Source of the DNA: Conidiobolus incongruus B7586
Taxonomy: Eukaryota > Entomophthoromycota > Entomophthoromycetes > Entomophthorales > Conidiobolaceae
NCBI GenBank assembly: GCA_000697335.1
Contig: JNEM01011894.1
Location: forward strand, 1-20,391
Reading direction: 5' to 3'
DNA length: 20,391 bases
A program made the position numbers and the translations under genes. Within the stretch, counting starts at the first letter, position 1. Every line of letters begins with the position of its first letter. Below are positions 19,394-20,391 of this stretch, piece after piece. A model generated the notes under the pieces. It saw nothing but the letters and a program-made list of their open reading frames with translations, ran no database searches and had not been told where the DNA came from.

Positions 19394-20391
19394 TATCACT
19401 CAATAATTGAAGTTTCGATTGCTAGTATCAACATAACAATCGTTTCCCCAGTATATATATAAACATTTCTCAAGACTTGGTCTTTTGTAGCTTATCATCA
19501 TTTTCAAACCTTTAACATCAAATTTTTAAAATGAATTTCATGCAATTAAATAATAGAAACTTTGGTGTATTATTAATCAAAAAATATATCAAAAAGGATA
19601 TCTTTTATATTATTATAATTATCAATATTTTTTAAACTAAAAAATTAACACATATAAAATTAATAGTAAATTTATTTTAATTTCAATTCAATTTTCGATT
19701 ATTTTTTGATATATATATTTGTATCAATGATTTAACTATTTACCTATTCAAAAAATTAAATATAGCTGATTTTTAACTCAAAATCTCATTAAAATAATTA
19801 ATAATATGTCAATATTATTCAGTATTATTTTAAAGAATTATATGTATACAAAAAATGAAATTTTAATACATAGTGGTTCAAAAAACACGTTAGATATTTT
19901 TGATTTGTAATTTTGATAAAATACAAGTCACTAATGCAACATTAACATAACTAAAACAACTGATATTTTTCACTTTTTTCAATACCACCATTGTGTATTT
20001 ATGGTAATTTCTTGAATCTTTTACTTATCATTTTAAAATTTAAAGTTGATATTTATTCAAATTTTTTTCTATAATCATATTCTTTAACTTTCCAAAGGTA
20101 TTAAAATCGAAGTGGTTTATATATAGTGAGTATAAATAATAAGACAATAAAATCAATACTTTCCTATATATATATATATATTCTTTGTTTTAAAAACATT
20201 TAGTGTTTTCACTTTATATATAATTATCAATTTTGAAAATTAATATTTTTTATTTAATAATATAATAAATTTGAAATAAAAAAATATATTAAAGATATTA
20301 TTCTATATTAATAATGATAATAATTAATGAAATATTATATAATTTTTATAATTATTTCATAATAATATGTATATTTAGTTCATTATTTTTT
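19394..20391. other. AT-rich right end, no gene seen
   Basis: The left end keeps the promoter relic of the decayed copy (TATATATATA at 19452-19463). A (TA)8 run lies at 20165-20180. No coding or RNA signature was seen in the remainder. Confidence 0.55.
20165..20180. repeat. (TA)8 microsatellite
   Basis: Sixteen bases of perfect TA dinucleotide repeat in an otherwise featureless AT-rich stretch. Confidence 0.8.

Overview
The window looks like nuclear DNA of a very AT-rich fungus. The genes are fungal in type: an SLD2-type replication factor without a helicase, a SER2-sized phosphoserine phosphatase, a Rho GTPase and eIF5. They are interrupted by very short spliceosomal introns (48-64 nt) and separated by long, extremely AT-rich gaps. 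An intact F-box gene and a possible F-box relic, together with the AT bias, fit an early-diverging fungus such as a Conidiobolus-like zoopagomycete. That placement is inference only.

Layout from left to right. 1-1545 is extremely AT-rich with no recognisable gene. 1546-3168 (+) is an intronless F-box protein. 3398-3479 (-) is a decayed tRNA-Leu-like sequence at the edge of a GC- and CpG-rich island (about 3420-4080) that stands out sharply from its surroundings. 4897-6205 (+) is eIF5 in four exons. 6206-8445 is mostly empty, with one possible F-box relic. 8446-9271 (-) is a Rho GTPase in five exons. 9272-11668 is empty. 11669-13345 (-) is an SLD2/DRC1-like gene in two exons with two GCGAAA boxes in its promoter. 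14047-14118 (+) is an intact tRNA-Glu(CTC). 14238-15384 (-) is phosphoserine phosphatase in five exons. 15385-17884 is AT-rich and empty. 17885-18208 (-) is a small predicted secreted protein, and 19060-19393 (-) is a decayed tandem copy of it. The rest is AT-rich.

The intact genes serve separate core functions: start-codon recognition (eIF5), polarity and cell-wall signalling (Rho), origin firing (SLD2) and serine synthesis (SER2). They do not form a cluster with one shared job. I did not find a new multi-gene system. The parts most worth a second look are the GC-rich island with its tRNA-Leu-like neighbour, the secreted-protein gene with its decaying duplicate, the SLD2 homologue with a long N-terminal extension and G1/S-type promoter boxes, and a 5' splice-site preference for GTAAT rather than GTAAGT.
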